Assembly (NCBI GenBank): GCA_023151275.1
Contig: JAKLJI010000001.1
Span: forward strand, 210,409-274,408
Length of the DNA stretch: 64,000 nucleotides
Direction of reading: 5' to 3'
Source: Bacteroidia bacterium
Lineage (GTDB): Bacteria > Bacteroidota > Bacteroidia > UKL13-3
In this document: positions 45,764 to 53,667 of the stretch, one piece after another
Layout: each line of letters opens with the position of its first letter
How positions within the stretch are numbered: the first letter of the stretch is position 1
Program-made: the position numbers and the translations under genes
The notes under the pieces: generated by a model
What the model was told of the DNA's origin: nothing
Databases searched by the model: none
Seen by the model: the letters and a program-made list of their open reading frames with translations, nothing else

Positions 45764-47116
45764 ATGAAAAAACTAATAGTCCTCTTTTTGGCGTGTATTT
45801 CTATTTCCGTGGGGGCGGTCAAAGCTCAGGTTCTAGATGAAATTGTAGCAGTGGTTGCAGATCGTATCATTTTGCGTTCAGACATCGAATTGGCCTACGA
45901 GCAATTCTCAAAACAAACAGGCATTACGCATGACAGCATTCGCTGTGAAATCGTAAAACAAAAACTAGTTGAAAACCTGATGATTGTAAAGGCACAGGTT
46001 GATAGTTTACCCGTTAATGAAGACCGAATTGACGCCGAAATTGAAGACCGAATCCGGTATTTTGCCAAGCAATACGGGGGCGAAAAAGCCCTTGAAGAAA
46101 TTTCAGGAAAAAGCATTCAGGAACTCAAGGCTACACAACGAGAAAGTATAAAAAATAGCCAGCTCATTCAGGAAATGCAACGGAAAATAGTAAAAGACAT
46201 CAAGGTAAGTCCAACCGATATCAAAAACTATTTTAACTCTTTGCCCAAAGACAGCCTCCCCTATTATAGCGCAGAGATAGAACTAGCTCAGTTAATCATA
46301 GAACCCAAAATCAGTAAAGAATCCCGGCAAGCTGCTTTTGAAAAAATAAGTGACCTCAGAAAACGGATTGTGGAAGGTGGCGAACGATTTAGTACTCTTG
46401 CTTTAATTTACAGCGACGACAAGGTCTCAGCAGCAAATGGAGGAGAACTCGGTTATTTTGGAAGAGGAACTATGGTTCCCGAATTTGAAGCAGCCGCTTT
46501 TAAATTAAAACCAGACAGCGTTTCTAAAATTATCGAAACCACCTACGGTTTCCACATCATTCAGGCCATCCAACGAAGAGGGGAAGAAATGAATGCAAGG
46601 CATATCCTTATCATGCCTAAGATTTATTCCTCCGATATGGAGAAAGCTAAAAACCGCATGGATAGCATTGTTCAACTGATTAAAATGGACTCTATTAGCT
46701 TTGAAAAGGCTGTCCAAAAGTTCTCAGACGATAATGAAACCAAAGGAAATGGCGGATTCATTGGCTCGGGAGGTTTAGGAAACACACGAGTTCCCGTGGA
46801 TGAACTCGACAAAAACGTTTACCTCTCTGTTTCAAATTTGGAACCCGGAGAAATTTCTGAACCAGAACTTATGGTTCTACCTGGTCCAGACCAGAAAAAA
46901 GCATGGCGAGTGTATTACCTCAAGAGCGAAATGCCTCCACATGTGGCGAATTTAAAAGACGATTACCAGAAATTTAACGGACTGGCCTTCAACAAAAAAC
47001 AATCCGATGCCATGCAAAAATGGATTGAGAAAAACAGAAAAGAGTTTTATATCCAAGTCAATGGACCTTATGCAAAATGTGCAAGCATCAAAGACTGGAT
47101 TCAACCCCGTAAATAA
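45764..47116 (+). CDS. SurA-like periplasmic peptidyl-prolyl isomerase
   Basis: 450 aa with signal peptide MKKLIVLFLACISISVGAVKA. The SurA N-terminal chaperone helices (VLDEIVAVVADRIILRSDIELAYEQF) are followed by two parvulin rotamase domains at about 165-270 (IELAQLIIEPKIS; LGYFGRGTMVPEFEAAAF) and about 275-385 (MNARHILIMPKIYSSD; GGFIGSGG). Expected role: folding of outer-membrane proteins in the periplasm. MoxR starts 5 nt after its stop. Confidence 0.92.
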   Translation: MKKLIVLFLACISISVGAVKAQVLDEIVAVVADRIILRSDIELAYEQFSKQTGITHDSIRCEIVKQKLVENLMIVKAQVDSLPVNEDRIDAEIEDRIRYFAKQYGGEKALEEISGKSIQELKATQRESIKNSQLIQEMQRKIVKDIKVSPTDIKNYFNSLPKDSLPYYSAEIELAQLIIEPKISKESRQAAFEKISDLRKRIVEGGERFSTLALIYSDDKVSAANGGELGYFGRGTMVPEFEAAAFKLKPDSVSKIIETTYGFHIIQAIQRRGEEMNARHILIMPKIYSSDMEKAKNRMDSIVQLIKMDSISFEKAVQKFSDDNETKGNGGFIGSGGLGNTRVPVDELDKNVYLSVSNLEPGEISEPELMVLPGPDQKKAWRVYYLKSEMPPHVANLKDDYQKFNGLAFNKKQSDAMQKWIEKNRKEFYIQVNGPYAKCASIKDWIQPRK

Positions 47117-47121
47117 TTAGA

Positions 47122-48090
47122 ATGACACGCGTTTTTGATAACGATACCGAAGCTGCCAAGGCATTACATGCCGATTTTAATTCACTAAAAAGTGAAATAG
47201 GAAAAGTAATTATTGGACAAGAAGAAGTTGTTGAACAACTGCTTATCTCCATCTTTGCCAATGGACACTCATTGCTAATTGGACTCCCGGGTTTAGCAAA
47301 AACACTACTGGTGAAAACCATTTCGGAGGTGCTTGATTTGAAATTTAATCGCATTCAGTTCACACCCGATTTGATGCCCGGCGACATTACCGGCTCAGAA
47401 ATTCTTGATGAAAACAGGCATTTCCGATTCATCAGGGGGCCCTTATTTGCCAATATTATTCTTGCCGACGAGATTAACCGTACTCCACCTAAAACCCAGG
47501 CAGCTTTGCTTGAGGCCATGCAGGAAAAATCGGTAACTGTTGGCGGTCAATTGCATAAATTGGAATCCCCATTTTTTGTATTAGCAACGCAAAATCCAAT
47601 TGAACAAGAAGGAACATATCCTTTGCCGGAAGCACAACTCGACCGCTTCATGTTCAACATCAATTTGGATTACCCGGCCTTTCAAGAAGAATTACAGGTG
47701 ATAAAAAACACCACTGGAAATAAAGTTGTGCAACTCAGGAAAATCATGCATGGCAGCGACATTCTTCAGTTTCAGGAATTGGTTAGGCGAGTTCCCGTTC
47801 CGGATAATGTGTTGGAATACGCTGTAAAATTAGTGGTAAAAACCCGCAGAGATTCGGAATTTGCCACACCGGAAGTGAAGCAATACATTGAATTTGGTGC
47901 GGGCCCAAGAGCAGGTCAGTTTTTAATTCTTGGAGCAAAATGCAGAGCCTTGGTGTTGGGTAAATTTTCACCCGATATTGAAGATGTAAAAGCCATAGCA
48001 AAACCCATTTTAAGGCATCGTTTGTTGCTCAATTACAAGGCAGAATCTGAGCGCATCAAACCCGATCAGCTAATTGAAAAACTACTTTAA
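47122..48090 (+). CDS. MoxR-family AAA ATPase
   Basis: 322 aa AAA+ ATPase. Walker A GLPGLAKTLL at about 54-63, Walker B ILADEINRTPP at about 114-124, sensor ATQNPIEQEGTYPLPEAQLDRFM at about 153-175 with the arginine finger after it. MoxR ATPases usually act with VWA proteins on surface or cofactor targets; no VWA or DUF58 gene follows here, which is odd because such genes usually sit directly downstream. Convergent with the LUD protein. Confidence 0.95.
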   Translation: MTRVFDNDTEAAKALHADFNSLKSEIGKVIIGQEEVVEQLLISIFANGHSLLIGLPGLAKTLLVKTISEVLDLKFNRIQFTPDLMPGDITGSEILDENRHFRFIRGPLFANIILADEINRTPPKTQAALLEAMQEKSVTVGGQLHKLESPFFVLATQNPIEQEGTYPLPEAQLDRFMFNINLDYPAFQEELQVIKNTTGNKVVQLRKIMHGSDILQFQELVRRVPVPDNVLEYAVKLVVKTRRDSEFATPEVKQYIEFGAGPRAGQFLILGAKCRALVLGKFSPDIEDVKAIAKPILRHRLLLNYKAESERIKPDQLIEKLL

Positions 48091-48109
48091 CTGCTCCTGC
48101 ATTAATCCG

Positions 48110-48142
48110 GGGAGAAAACCTATTTGATTCCGTTTTTCTCCC
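48110..48142. other. 9-bp hairpin across the convergent ends of moxR and the LUD gene
   Basis: GGGAGAAAA (48110-48118) pairs with TTTTCTCCC (48134-48142) around a 15-nt loop. No T-tract follows on either strand, so termination is only a possibility; the right arm lies inside the last codons of the LUD gene. Confidence 0.35.
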
Positions 48143-49499
48143 TCCACCATTCATTGAAGGTTTTATCTGCAATTTTGGGCAACTCCCTTCTTTCACCAAA
48201 ATCTTTTTTGAACAAAGCCCGAAATGAAAAATTACGAACGGTTGTTTGTCGGTTCATGTTTTTTCGGTTCATCATCAATTTTACCCAGCTGAACCAGGCA
48301 AGCTTATCTCCTGCTCCAATCAAACCCTGGCTAACTTGGTCTCTGCGGTTACGAATGATTTGATTATGAATATCAATATTTACCGGACAAACGCTTGAAC
48401 ACCTTCCGCAAAAAGTTGAATGGTCACTCAGAAACCCTTGCTTTTCAAAACCTGCTTTTAAAGGTTGAACTACTAATCCAATAGGACCTGCCTGATTACC
48501 TAAAAATCCATCATCACTACCTGCAAGACGATAAACCGGGCAAACCGAATTACATGCACCACAATCAATACAAGCCAAAGCCTGTCTTTGGTCGCTTGCA
48601 GCAAGTACATTCGATCGGCCATTATCAACGAGTACCACATAAAACTCAGCAGGACCATCCAAATCATCGCGCTCACCGGGACCAGTAATTGTGGTAAACC
48701 GATAAGCAGATTGGCCCTTTGAATGTGTTGCATGAAGGGATAAGAACAATTCCAATTCATTTATTGATGGAATCAACTGATCAATTCCTGCAACTACAAT
48801 ATGTGACTTAACAAAAGCAAGATTCAACAAACCCCCACCCGAATTGTCAACCAAAGTAACCTGGCCCGAGTCTGCAATTAAAAACTGAGCTCCTGTAATG
48901 GCCAATTCCGATTTAAGCAGTTGCGGTCTGATTTCGTTTCGTATATCACTAACCATTTCGGCGCTATCAGCATCCAGGGTATGGCGGATTGAGTGATTGA
49001 GGCGTTTCTTGGTATCTGAAAAAGTAGCGTTGGCAGAAGGAATTTGCGTTGAAAAATGCGGGAGGTTTTGCTCCTGCAAGATGTAATCGGAAATGGAAGA
49101 AAGTACAGGATTGCTATTTTTTGATTTGAGAAAAGCATGCAAGCCTATCTCAGCCAGAATTGGAGAAGAGTAAAGCGATGGCGCTGACTTATATCCTGCA
49201 CGTTGAACAAGTTGATATATTTCTGAGCAAGCCAGATTAGCGTCTGATGCCCAAATAACCTTTCCACCTTTCCGAATAACAGAAGCTTCAAAATCGATTA
49301 GAAATTTATCCAGGTTTTCATTCACCTTCCACTTTGCATATGCTGCACGTTGGCGGGCTAATTCCAAGTTCTGATAAAGCCGAACAGCTCGTTTCCTGCG
49401 CAGGTCAAGCGAATCATACGAATCAGAAAGCCGCATCCTGAAACTTAAATCAGCGATTCGTTTTGAAACCGAGTTTGAAAAAATTTCTTCCTGCCGCAT
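48120..49499 (-). CDS. LutB/LUD-domain iron-sulfur protein
   Basis: 459 aa. An N-terminal LUD domain (about 60-300) is followed by two [4Fe-4S] motifs: CIDCGACNSVCP at about 310 and CGRCSSVCPVNIDIHNQI at about 360. This is the LutB architecture, part of the lactate-utilisation LutABC complex, but lutA and lutC are not adjacent. I take ATG 49499 rather than TTG 49508. It is close to panC (31 nt) on the same strand. Confidence 0.85.
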   Translation of the reverse strand: MRQEEIFSNSVSKRIADLSFRMRLSDSYDSLDLRRKRAVRLYQNLELARQRAAYAKWKVNENLDKFLIDFEASVIRKGGKVIWASDANLACSEIYQLVQRAGYKSAPSLYSSPILAEIGLHAFLKSKNSNPVLSSISDYILQEQNLPHFSTQIPSANATFSDTKKRLNHSIRHTLDADSAEMVSDIRNEIRPQLLKSELAITGAQFLIADSGQVTLVDNSGGGLLNLAFVKSHIVVAGIDQLIPSINELELFLSLHATHSKGQSAYRFTTITGPGERDDLDGPAEFYVVLVDNGRSNVLAASDQRQALACIDCGACNSVCPVYRLAGSDDGFLGNQAGPIGLVVQPLKAGFEKQGFLSDHSTFCGRCSSVCPVNIDIHNQIIRNRRDQVSQGLIGAGDKLAWFSWVKLMMNRKNMNRQTTVRNFSFRALFKKDFGERRELPKIADKTFNEWWREKNGIK

Positions 49500-49530
49500 G
49501 CTTTGCAATCAAAAATAGTAATTTTTCTAC

Positions 49531-50373
49531 CTAGCTCATAATTACGTTATCAATAAGTCGCGTTGAGCCGCAAAGTGCAGCAACCAGCGCAATGGCATTG
49601 GGTTGAAAGGAATCCAATTCCTTGAGTGAATTCGGGTCACAAACCACTAAATAATCGAGTTTTACTAGTGGATTATTCTGAATTAAATCCCTTGAGGCCT
49701 GCAAAGCATCAACCCAACTATTCTCTTCCCAGGAATTACTAAGCTGAAAAAGCGCTTGAGACAACACCAAAGAGGCTTTTCTTTCGGCCTCACTCAATCG
49801 AACGTTTCTACTACTCATGGCTAAACCATCTTCCTCTCGCACCACAGGGCACATCACAAAGCTTAGGTTTGCGTTCATTCGATTAATTAGCTCCCTAACC
49901 ACCAAACATTGCTGATAATCTTTTTGTCCGAAATAAACCTTATTGGGATTTACCAATTCAAACAATCGCCGCACTATGGTAACTACACCATCAAAATGAC
50001 CGGGTCTATGTGCGCCTTCTAAAACATGGATAAAGTAGCCGTAATCATCGGCTGACTCCTTTTTAAGTCCATCCGGATACATTTCATCTGCTTCAGGGGC
50101 AAACAAAATATCGCAATTCTCGGCAGCCAAAAGCATAGCATCCTTATCAAGCGTTCTGGGATACAGCTTTAAATCCTCCGGATTATTGAACTGGGTTGGA
50201 TTGACGAAAATGCTGCAAACCACAAAGTCATTTTCTGCCTTTGCTTTACGAATTAAAGAAAGGTGACCTTGGTGCAAAGCGCCCATGGTTGGAACGAATC
50301 CGAGCGACTTATTCCTGAACTCTTTGGAGTTTAAAACTGTATTTAGGGAAGAAATCCCCTTGCAAAAAATCAC
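49531..50373 (-). CDS. panC: Pantothenate synthetase
   Basis: Condenses pantoate with beta-alanine using ATP, the last step of vitamin B5 synthesis. PTMGALHQGHLSLIRKAK near residues 28-46 is the ATP-binding HIGH-like motif; FGQKDYQQ and SSRNVRLS complete the family pattern. 280 aa. The start is GTG at 50373; no ATG is found before the PTMG motif. It is divergent from the glycogen-synthase-like gene. Confidence 0.96.
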   Translation of the reverse strand: MIFCKGISSLNTVLNSKEFRNKSLGFVPTMGALHQGHLSLIRKAKAENDFVVCSIFVNPTQFNNPEDLKLYPRTLDKDAMLLAAENCDILFAPEADEMYPDGLKKESADDYGYFIHVLEGAHRPGHFDGVVTIVRRLFELVNPNKVYFGQKDYQQCLVVRELINRMNANLSFVMCPVVREEDGLAMSSRNVRLSEAERKASLVLSQALFQLSNSWEENSWVDALQASRDLIQNNPLVKLDYLVVCDPNSLKELDSFQPNAIALVAALCGSTRLIDNVIMS

Positions 50374-50455
50374 TTTAATACCTGGTTTTCAAAAAGGTAA
50401 GAAAAATAATACTCCTATTTCGGTCGGAATATTAAGAAAATTATTAACATTATCG

Positions 50456-50463
50456 TAATTTTG
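50456..50463 (+). promoter_or_regulatory. -7 box of the glycogen-synthase-like gene
   Basis: TAATTTTG, exact consensus, 25 nt before ATG 50488. It overlaps the alternative TTG start at 50461, arguing against that start. Confidence 0.4.
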
Positions 50464-50487
50464 CATACTATTTTTTGTAAAGTCTGT

Positions 50488-51306
50488 ATGGCTAAAAAGA
50501 GAGTTCTTTACATCTCTTCGGAGATGACCCCTTTCCTGAAAGTGAGCAGTGTTGGAGAATTGGCAAGAGTTTTACCTCAAGCTACGCAGGAGAAAGACAA
50601 TGAAATCAGGGTTTTAATGCCAAGATTTGGTTGTATCAATGAAAGACGGAACCGTTTACACGAGGTGGTAAGATTGAGTGGAATCAATATTACTATCGAC
50701 GACAACGACAACCCTCTGACCATTAAGGTAGCCTCATTGCCAGAAGCAAAAATGCAGGTTTATTTTCTCGATAATGAAGACTACTTCCACCGGAAGCATG
50801 TTTATACCGACGAAAACAACACCTTTTTTGGCGACAATGACGAGCGGACTATCTTCTTTTGCAAAGGTGCATTGGAAACGGTAAAAAAACTGGGCTGGCA
50901 GCCTGATATTATTCACTGCCAAGGCTGGATGACAAGCTTAATTCCACTTTACCTAAAAACACTTTACAAAGGTGAGCCGGTATTTCGTTTGGCTAAAGTG
51001 GTTTATTCCGTGTTTGAAAATCAATTCGACGAGAAATTAGGCAAAGAATTTGCGCGCAAAGCCAGCCTGAATTCAATCGACAACAAACAGGTTTCAACAC
51101 TTGCAAACGCCGGCTGTTCAGACTTGTATATGTCGGGAATTGAACATGCAGACGCAGTAGTTAAAGCAAGCACGGAAATTGATCCTGCTGTTACCAAATT
51201 TATCAAAAAAATCAAGGACAAACCAGTTATTGATCATCCGGAAGCGGATGACAATGTGGATGTTTACATTGACTTGTATGACTCATTGCTTCAGCGCCAG
51301 AACTAA
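50488..51306 (+). CDS. Half-length glycogen/starch synthase-like protein (GT5 N-terminal domain only)
   Basis: 272 aa that correspond to the N-terminal Rossmann domain of GT5 glycogen synthase: MAKKRVLYISSEMTPFLKVSSVGELARVLPQA matches the start where active enzymes have K-x-G-G-L-(G/A)-D-V; here the two glycines are Ser-Ser. DIIHCQGWMTSLIPLYLKT is the H-x-W-x-(T/S)-x-L-(I/V)-P-L-(Y/L) region. The C-terminal donor-binding domain is absent, so it is unlikely to be a normal glycogen synthase. It sits between panC and a DUF4270 gene, which starts inside its last codons. A regulatory or adaptor role is inference. Confidence 0.8.
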   Translation: MAKKRVLYISSEMTPFLKVSSVGELARVLPQATQEKDNEIRVLMPRFGCINERRNRLHEVVRLSGINITIDDNDNPLTIKVASLPEAKMQVYFLDNEDYFHRKHVYTDENNTFFGDNDERTIFFCKGALETVKKLGWQPDIIHCQGWMTSLIPLYLKTLYKGEPVFRLAKVVYSVFENQFDEKLGKEFARKASLNSIDNKQVSTLANAGCSDLYMSGIEHADAVVKASTEIDPAVTKFIKKIKDKPVIDHPEADDNVDVYIDLYDSLLQRQN

Positions 51307-52609
51307 ATTTTTACTGGCAGCGCTGATAAGTCTGCAATTTATCTCATCCTGTAAGAAGGATTTAAACTCGGTTGGTGCTGAAATCATTGGCGTACGGAAT
51401 GGTTTCGCAACTGTTTTCGATACCACTATGAGTTTAAACACCTACACAGTGGAGATGGATACGGTAAACACCGGAAGTTTTTTGAGCTATGCCATTGGAA
51501 AGCTCAACGACCCAGAAACAGGAATATCCGAAGCCTCGCTCAATTTCCAATACAACCTCCCCGCCAATAATTTCAGTTGGGAAGGTGCCACAAAATTGGA
51601 TTCAGTTGTTTTGCAGTTAAGGTATCGTGATTTAACCGCTTTGTATGGTGATAAAGATCAAGTGCATACCTTAAAAGTTTATGCGCTAGATGAAGACCTC
51701 AACGTTGATTCAAGCTACTATAGCAATCGGGAATTCAAGGTTAAACCAACTGAATACGGAAGTTGGACAGGAAAATTCAACCTAAATGACACGTTGGAGT
51801 TAAAACTCGGCAGCTCAACATTCAGACTTCCACCGCATATCCGCATCAAAATGAATGCTAACTTTGAGAGCCTACTTTTTGGTGCTGAATCTAGAGGTGA
51901 ATTCAGTAGTTCGAGCAATTTTAAAACCGCATTCAAAGGATTTAAGGTGGTTGATGAAACCAACCTCAGTGGAAGTGAAGCCGGAGCAATTGCCTATATC
52001 CGTTTCAATACAGATGTAACTGCTCTAACGGCATATTATAAAGACACATTGGCTGCTGACTTTAATGTTGTTTCGCTCAGCGAAGTAACTACCAATACTT
52101 ACAAATTCAATAGAAAACCGGGATTGATTCAAAAGAGCTTCCAAGGCACCCATAGAGACACCTGTTATGTTCAGGGAATTGGGGGAACAAAAGTTAGAAT
52201 CGAACTTCCTGAATTGGCAAAAATTGCTAAGCCTAACTTGGCCATCAATGGTGCAGAATTGGTTTTGAATGTTCTTGCTGGATCAAATTCAACTACTTGG
52301 GGACTGCCAGGCAAGCTTCAATTGGTAGGTTCAGATTCGCTGGGAAGAAATATTTTCATAAAAGATTTAGCTATTGAAGGAGCCGCTTACTACGGTGGAC
52401 TCTTGAATACCAGCTACAACCAATACCGTTTCAATATTGCGCGTCACATGCAATACCTAATAAACGAGTACAAACAAAACCGGAATGTAAACTATGGGTT
52501 ATACTTGTTTGTTCCATTTAGTGAAACTTCAGCCTCGCGGGTTTTGCTAGATACGCGAAAAAATTCGGGGGCGCTAAAATTGAAACTCACCTATACGGTA
52601 ATAAACTAA
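51278..52609 (+). CDS. DUF4270 lipoprotein
   Basis: 443-aa Bacteroidota lipoprotein. From ATG 51278 it reads MTHCFSARTKFLLAALISLQFISSCKKDLNSVGAEIIG, with the lipidation Cys after ISS and the DUF4270 start. The body is beta-rich (LDSVVLQLRYRDLTALYGD; AIAYIRFNTDVTALTAYYKD) and has no catalytic motif I recognise. The start overlaps the preceding gene by 29 nt. Function unknown; family genes regularly follow a glycogen-synthase-like gene in this phylum. Confidence 0.85.
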   Translation: MTHCFSARTKFLLAALISLQFISSCKKDLNSVGAEIIGVRNGFATVFDTTMSLNTYTVEMDTVNTGSFLSYAIGKLNDPETGISEASLNFQYNLPANNFSWEGATKLDSVVLQLRYRDLTALYGDKDQVHTLKVYALDEDLNVDSSYYSNREFKVKPTEYGSWTGKFNLNDTLELKLGSSTFRLPPHIRIKMNANFESLLFGAESRGEFSSSSNFKTAFKGFKVVDETNLSGSEAGAIAYIRFNTDVTALTAYYKDTLAADFNVVSLSEVTTNTYKFNRKPGLIQKSFQGTHRDTCYVQGIGGTKVRIELPELAKIAKPNLAINGAELVLNVLAGSNSTTWGLPGKLQLVGSDSLGRNIFIKDLAIEGAAYYGGLLNTSYNQYRFNIARHMQYLINEYKQNRNVNYGLYLFVPFSETSASRVLLDTRKNSGALKLKLTYTVIN

Positions 52610-52616
52610 TTCATTC

Positions 52617-53636
52617 GTGGTAATTACACTTCAACAGCATATTCAACCGGAAACTCTCCACCAGTTAAAGGCATTATTAACCCTAAAGCAGGTTAATTTC
52701 TCTTACCTGGAAAATCGGAATCTGATTGTTATTGAGAAATCTGTAGACCCTTCTGTTTTAGAAGGTCTTGATGGCATTGAACGCATTGATTTAATTGCTA
52801 GTCCCTACCAATTATCATCTATCAAATTCAAAAAAGAAACTCATTTTCTAGTGAATGGTATTTCCATTGGTAGCCGTTTTGCCAATTTGATTGCCGGACC
52901 CTGTTCAGTAGAAAGCGAAAAACAAATTTTTGAAACTGCCGAATTCTTGGCAAAGAATGGAATCCGTTTTATTCGTGGAGGAGCATACAAACCAAGAACA
53001 TCCCCCTACGCATTTCGTGGTTTGGGAGTAGATGGACTTAAAATTTTAAAAGAAGCTGCTACCAAATACAACCTGAGTGTTGTAACTGAATTAATGGATT
53101 TAAGCCTGCTTGATCAGCTGATGGAATACAGCGACATCATTCAAATTGGCAGCAGGAACATGAGCAATTTTTATTTACTGGCAGAGCTTGGCAAAATTGA
53201 CAAGCCCGTTATGTTGAAAAGGGGAATGTCGGCTCGCATTTCTGAATGGCTGCTTGCAGCAGATTATATTTTGAGCGGTGGGAATGAAAAGGTTATTCTT
53301 TGTGAAAGAGGTGTGAGAAGTTTCGACCCTGAGGTGCGCAACTTGATGGACGTGGCTGCAATTCCCATGATTCAATCTTTAAGTCATTTGCCCATCATTG
53401 CAGACCCAAGTCATGGCACAGGTTCGGCAAAATTTGTTGCACCACTTGCATTGGCAAGTATGGTGGCAGGAGCAAATGGCTTAATGGTTGAAATACACCC
53501 TGATCCATCAAAAGCACTTTCTGATTCTCAGCAAGCTATGAGCTTTGAAGCCTTTGAAAATTTGCTGCAGGATATCCGAAAACTGGAATCTGCCATCCAG
53601 AAACCCATTGACGCCACTTACGAGGCAGCGCAATAA
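52617..53636 (+). CDS. aroF: DAHP synthase, type I-beta (first step of shikimate pathway)
   Basis: Condenses phosphoenolpyruvate with erythrose 4-phosphate. The N-terminal ferredoxin-like domain (about 1-85) is followed by the barrel with LIAGPCSVES (about 95), RGGAYKPRTSPYAFRG, ELMDLSLLDQ, IIQIGSRNMSN, LKRGMSA, LCERGVRSF and ADPSHGTG, all family landmarks. 339 aa. The GTG start at 52617 is 7 nt after DUF4270. KDPG-type relatives are unlikely given these motifs. Confidence 0.95.
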   Translation: MVITLQQHIQPETLHQLKALLTLKQVNFSYLENRNLIVIEKSVDPSVLEGLDGIERIDLIASPYQLSSIKFKKETHFLVNGISIGSRFANLIAGPCSVESEKQIFETAEFLAKNGIRFIRGGAYKPRTSPYAFRGLGVDGLKILKEAATKYNLSVVTELMDLSLLDQLMEYSDIIQIGSRNMSNFYLLAELGKIDKPVMLKRGMSARISEWLLAADYILSGGNEKVILCERGVRSFDPEVRNLMDVAAIPMIQSLSHLPIIADPSHGTGSAKFVAPLALASMVAGANGLMVEIHPDPSKALSDSQQAMSFEAFENLLQDIRKLESAIQKPIDATYEAAQ

Positions 53637-53652
53637 ATTAATATTTTCCCTT

Positions 53653-53660
53653 TATTTTTG
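53653..53660 (+). promoter_or_regulatory. Near-leaderless -7 box of glmS
   Basis: TATTTTTG matches TAnnTTTG exactly, with its G 8 nt before the ATG. No TTG at -33, so it may be secondary to read-through from aroF. Confidence 0.35.
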
Positions 53661-53667
53661 TTAGACT

